A DNA stretch of 64,000 bases from Vibrio chagasii. GTDB taxonomy: Bacteria; Pseudomonadota; Gammaproteobacteria; Enterobacterales; Vibrionaceae. Shown piece by piece: positions 60,976-64,000 of the stretch. Made by a program: the position numbers and the translations under genes. The stretch is from positions 536,089 to 600,088 of the forward strand of contig NZ_MSCI01000002.1 in the NCBI RefSeq assembly GCF_002954585.1, read 5' to 3'. Under the pieces are notes generated by a model. It did no database searches. It worked only from the letters and a program-made list of their open reading frames with translations, and was not told the origin of the DNA. How positions within the stretch are numbered: the stretch's first letter is position 1; each line of letters begins with the position of its first letter.

Positions 60976-63191
60976 TGTCTACGACTCTTGATGCAACAAC
61001 AGAAAAAGAAGTAGTCACTAACGCGGAGTCAACTCCAGTGACTGAAGCACCGAAAAAGAAAGCGACCGCATTCTCTCTTAACATCGACGACCAAGACATT
61101 GCTTGGCTAGCGATTGATGTACCAGGTGAGAAAATGAACACGCTACAAGCGGCTTTTGCTGAAGAGATGAAAGCGATCTTTGAACAGCTAAAAGAAAAAC
61201 AAAGCCGCGTTAAAGGCCTAATTGTTCACTCTCTTAAGCCAGATAACTTTATCGCGGGTGCAGACGTTCGAATGCTGGATGCGTGTAAAACCGCTGATGA
61301 AGCACAATCTCTAGCACGCCAAGGTCAGGAGATGTTCCAAGCATTGTCTGATCTTCCTTACCCAGTTGTTGCTGCAATTCATGGTCCATGTCTTGGTGGT
61401 GGTTTAGAGCTCGCATTAGCGTGTGACTACCGTGTGTGTACCGATTCAGATAAGACTCGCCTTGGTCTGCCTGAAGTTCAGCTAGGTTTACTACCAGGTT
61501 CTGGTGGTACGCAACGTCTGCCTCGTTTAATTGGTTTGCTACCGTCACTCGACCTGATTCTTACTGGTAAGCAGCTGCGTGCTAAGAAAGCGAAATCGCT
61601 TGGTGTTGTAGATGTTTGTGTCCCAGATACGATTTTGCTTGAAGTAGCGAAAAGCTACGTTGAAAAGAATACGGGTAGCAAAAAAGGTAAGCGCCTTGCT
61701 TCTAAGAGCCAAGCTTCGACGAAAGAGAAACTTATCTCTCGCAACGGCCTTGGTCGTAAAGTGATTTTTGAACAAGCTGCGAAGAAGACCAATCAGAAAA
61801 CTCGTGGTAACTACCCAGCAGCTGACGCGATTCTGGATGTGATTCGTTATGGCCTAGAGAATGGCTTTGAAAAAGGTCTTCAGTATGAAGCGAAGCGTTT
61901 CTCTGAGCTAGTAATGACTTCTGAGTCAAAAGCGCTTCGTTCTATCTTCTTTGCTACGACTGAAATGAAGAAGGAACACGGTGCAGATGCAGAGCCAAAA
62001 GCGGTTAAGCGTGTTGGCGTGTTAGGCGGTGGTCTTATGGGCGCAGGTATTAGCCATGTAAGTGTAGCGAAAGCAAAAGTACCGGTTCGTGTTAAAGACG
62101 TATCAAATGATGGTGTCTTAAACGCACTTAACTACAACTACAAGTTATTCGATAAGCAGCGTAAGCGTCGTATTCTGAGCCGTGCAGGCCTTGAAAGTAA
62201 GATGCTTCAGCTTTCTGGTGGTATCGACTTTACGAGCTTTAACCACACAGATGTAGTGATCGAAGCGGTGTTTGAAGATCTTGACCTTAAGCAGTCAATG
62301 GTTGCAGACATTGAACAAAATGCGAAGCCAGAGACTATCTTCGCGACGAATACTTCATCACTGCCAATCCATAAGATTGCAGAGAAGGCGCAGCGCCCTG
62401 AAAACGTGGTAGGCCTTCACTACTTCAGTCCTGCAGAGAAAATGCCGCTAGTTGAGGTTATCCCTCATGAAACAACGTCAGAAGAGACTATCTCGACGGT
62501 AGTAGCATTGGCGAAGAAGCAAGGCAAAACGCCGATTGTTGTTAAAGACACGGCAGGTTTCTATGTGAACCGTATTCTGGCTCCGTACATGAATGAAGCG
62601 GCACATCTGCTACTAGCGAATGAGCCGATTGAAAAACTGGATAGTGCACTGCTAGATTTTGGCTTCCCGGTTGGCCCAATTACCTTGCTAGATGAGGTAG
62701 GTGTGGATATCGGTGCTAAGATCATACCGATTCTAGTCAATGAGTTAGGCGACCGTTTCCAAGGCCCTGATGTGTTCGACATTCTTCTGAATGACAACCG
62801 TAAAGGCCGTAAGAGCGGTAAAGGTTTCTACACTTACAAGGGTAAGAAGAAGGAAGTCGATAAGTCTGTTTACAAGCTCCTTAAGCTGCAACCTGAGCCG
62901 AAACTAAGTGATAACGACATCGCAATGCGTTGTGTGTTGCCTATGCTGAATGAAGCGGTTCGTTGTCTAGATGAAGGCATTATCCGCAGCCCTCGTGATG
63001 GCGATATTGGTGCTATCTTCGGTATTGGTTTCCCTCCATTCCTGGGCGGTCCGTTCCGTTACATGGACCAAATTGGTATTAAGTCACTGGTTGAGATGAT
63101 GAACGACTTTGCTGTTAAGTATGGCGATCGCTTCGCACCATGTGATGGCCTACTGACACGAGCTGGTCTGGATGAATCTTTCTACAAGTAA
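60975..63191 (+). CDS. fadJ: FadJ, fatty oxidation multifunctional enzyme
   Basis: This is a 738-residue fusion of enoyl-CoA hydratase (about 25-230; [34 protein letters not shown]) and 3-hydroxyacyl-CoA dehydrogenase. The NAD motif [11 protein letters not shown] begins at 348, catalytic His482 lies in [17 protein letters not shown], and the C-terminal domain has [14 protein letters not shown]. An extra 25-residue polar N-terminus precedes the hydratase. ATG 60975 shares one base with the fadI stop and has GGAGG 7 bases upstream; an ATG at 60927 inside fadI is not credible. Confidence 0.97.
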   Translation: MSTTLDATTEKEVVTNAESTPVTEAPKKKATAFSLNIDDQDIAWLAIDVPGEKMNTLQAAFAEEMKAIFEQLKEKQSRVKGLIVHSLKPDNFIAGADVRMLDACKTADEAQSLARQGQEMFQALSDLPYPVVAAIHGPCLGGGLELALACDYRVCTDSDKTRLGLPEVQLGLLPGSGGTQRLPRLIGLLPSLDLILTGKQLRAKKAKSLGVVDVCVPDTILLEVAKSYVEKNTGSKKGKRLASKSQASTKEKLISRNGLGRKVIFEQAAKKTNQKTRGNYPAADAILDVIRYGLENGFEKGLQYEAKRFSELVMTSESKALRSIFFATTEMKKEHGADAEPKAVKRVGVLGGGLMGAGISHVSVAKAKVPVRVKDVSNDGVLNALNYNYKLFDKQRKRRILSRAGLESKMLQLSGGIDFTSFNHTDVVIEAVFEDLDLKQSMVADIEQNAKPETIFATNTSSLPIHKIAEKAQRPENVVGLHYFSPAEKMPLVEVIPHETTSEETISTVVALAKKQGKTPIVVKDTAGFYVNRILAPYMNEAAHLLLANEPIEKLDSALLDFGFPVGPITLLDEVGVDIGAKIIPILVNELGDRFQGPDVFDILLNDNRKGRKSGKGFYTYKGKKKEVDKSVYKLLKLQPEPKLSDNDIAMRCVLPMLNEAVRCLDEGIIRSPRDGDIGAIFGIGFPPFLGGPFRYMDQIGIKSLVEMMNDFAVKYGDRFAPCDGLLTRAGLDESFYK

Positions 63192-63213
63192 TTCTCTAGT
63201 CAGCTAAATATTG

Positions 63214-63245
63214 AGCCCGTATCAAGCAGTTGATGCGGGCTTTTT
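63214..63245 (+). terminator. Terminator of fadIJ
   Basis: A 12-bp stem AGCCCGTATCAA/TTGATGCGGGCT (one G-T pair), loop GCAG, then TTTTT. Confidence 0.93.
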
Positions 63246-63267
63246 GTTTCTGGGCAGTTTGGAATAT

Positions 63268-63652
63268 ATGAGATTCCTGACTCAGTCGTTCCTCCTTCTC
63301 GGGAATGACGGGGGGGAGGTGGGGTCTGTCTGTAAGAGCTGATCGGGATGGGAGATTCTCTACTCAGTCGTTCTTCCTTCTCGAGAGTGATAGGGGAGTG
63401 ATGCGCTCTGTCTGGAAGAGCTGATTGGTATGGGAGACTCCCGACTCAGTCGTTCCTCCCTCTCGGGAACGATGGGGGAGTGATGTGTTCTGTCTGGTAG
63501 TGTTGGTAGTGTTGGTAGGTATGGGAGATTCCCGAATCAGTCGTTCCTCCTTCTCGGGAATGAAGGGGAGGGATGTGTTTTGTCTGGTAGTGCTGGTTGG
63601 TGTGGGTGGTTCTCAATTCAGTGGTTCCTCTTTTTCGAGAATGACGATAGAG
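63268..63652. repeat. ~82-bp tandem repeat, five diverging copies
   Basis: The segment CTCAGTCGTTCCTCCTTCTC recurs at about 63281, 63363, 63445, 63536 and 63617. Spacings are 82, 82, 91 and 81 bases. The 91 comes from an internal 9-base duplication (TAGTGTTGG). Each copy contains a palindromic element that, on the minus strand, runs from GTCATTCCC to GGGAATCTC. A 77-codon frame through it is a by-product of the repeat. Confidence 0.9.
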
Positions 63653-63718
63653 AGATAAAAAGTAAGCTATGGCGTTGATAAGACAGGTAGTCAAACGCAT
63701 CTCAATCAAAACTAACGT

Positions 63719-63755
63719 CATCTCCTAAAGCGACGGAGGAGCGTAATAGGAGATC
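63719..63755. repeat. Short palindromic element
   Basis: GTCATCTCCTA ... TAGGAGATCT has inverted ends TCTCCTA (63721-63727) and TAGGAGA (63747-63753) around a GGAGGAGC-containing loop. It resembles the other palindromic elements of the window at its ends. Confidence 0.55.
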
Positions 63756-63773
63756 TGATTTTGTGCTTCATCC

Positions 63774-63808
63774 AATAAAAAAGGTTGATGCTTTCACATC
63801 AACCTTTT
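63774..63808 (-). terminator. Terminator of the minus-strand gene at the right edge
   Basis: A perfect 12-bp stem AAAAGGTTGATG/CATCAACCTTTT with a 6-base loop; on the minus strand it runs into TTTTTTATT. It ends 18 bases from the stop codon of the partial gene. Confidence 0.9.
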
Positions 63809-63826
63809 GAATTGTTAGCCTATTAA

Positions 63827-64000
63827 TTAGCCAAGCTCAGTATCTTTCGGGCGCAATTGAAACTCATCAATAGAGCCTATTTCCACACCAGCGGATAGTT
63901 TATCTTCCTCGCTGTGAGCGTTACCATGTGCGTGCATAATCAGTCGATTAGCAGTACGTGGCTTAAGCTGACTAACCACAAAACGCATCATATCTGAGCG
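63827..64000 (-). CDS. 3' end of an unrecognised protein gene
   Basis: An open frame enters from the right edge and stops with TAA at 63827-63829; 57 residues are visible. Part reads FVVSQLKPRTANRLIMHAHG and the protein ends FQLRPKDTELG. There is no stop in the frame, codon use is like the neighbours, and a terminator follows, so it looks real. I do not recognise the family from this fragment. Confidence 0.65.
   Translation of the reverse strand, partial: RSDMMRFVVSQLKPRTANRLIMHAHGNAHSEEDKLSAGVEIGSIDEFQLRPKDTELG

Noticed and set aside
63268..63652. Possible CRISPR array
   Set aside because: Units are about 82 bp, contiguous and diverged along their whole length, with no unique spacers and no cas genes.
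63425..63658. 77-codon plus-strand frame after fadJ
   Set aside because: It lies wholly within the 82-bp tandem repeat and just translates repeat units.

Overview
The window is chromosomal DNA from a gammaproteobacterium, almost certainly a Vibrio. The evidence is the gene order of the sheathed polar flagellum cluster (flgHIJKL, several flagellin genes, flaG-fliD-flaI-fliS, flrABC, fliE to flhB, flhAFG-fliA, che genes with parC/parP). It is followed by the ccm cytochrome c maturation operon, mlaA, two fadL genes and fadIJ. A member of the Splendidus clade is possible, but species cannot be fixed by reading alone. No phage, IS element, CRISPR array, tRNA or rRNA was seen.

Region 1 (1-15,032), outer flagellum and filament: flgH, flgI and flgJ are the tail of the rod/ring operon. 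flgK and flgL (hook-filament junction) follow a sigma-54 type promoter. Three flagellin genes come next: a FlaA-type gene with a sigma-54-like site, then two genes each with a clear sigma-28 site. flaG, fliD (cap), flaI (FliT-like) and fliS complete the block.

Region 2 (15,155-33,211), regulators and motor/export apparatus: flrA, flrB and flrC form the sigma-54 activator cascade. A near-perfect sigma-54 promoter precedes fliEFGHIJ, and fliKLMNOPQR-flhB follow with small gaps or overlaps. An intrinsic terminator lies between fliG and fliH.

Region 3 (33,465-46,292), placement and chemotaxis: flhA, flhF, flhG, fliA, cheY, cheZ, cheA, cheB, parC, parP, cheW and a DUF2802 gene read as one long unit behind another sigma-54 site and end at a UUCG terminator. 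FlhF/FlhG set flagellar number and position. ParC/ParP hold the CheA array at the pole.

Region 4 (46,569-53,769): ccmABCDEFGHI, a complete System I cytochrome c maturation operon with mostly overlapping genes.

Region 5 (53,793-64,000), envelope lipid and fatty acid handling: mlaA; two divergently placed FadL-type outer-membrane porins; an ECF sigma factor with its overlapping membrane anti-sigma gene; and fadI-fadJ behind a FadR-like operator. The gap before fadI holds a stem-loop-rich segment ending in a strong terminator, which could be a small RNA or an attenuated leader. After fadJ lies a five-copy ~82-bp tandem repeat and the 3' end of an unrecognised minus-strand gene.

Most of the window is well known core biology. 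The parts most worth a second look are the unassigned stem-loop RNA locus upstream of fadI, the duplicated insert in FliD, the triplicated motif in the CheA linker, the perfect hexanucleotide tract in parP, and a family of short palindromic elements sharing end sequences in two intergenic regions. I saw no convincing wholly new system.
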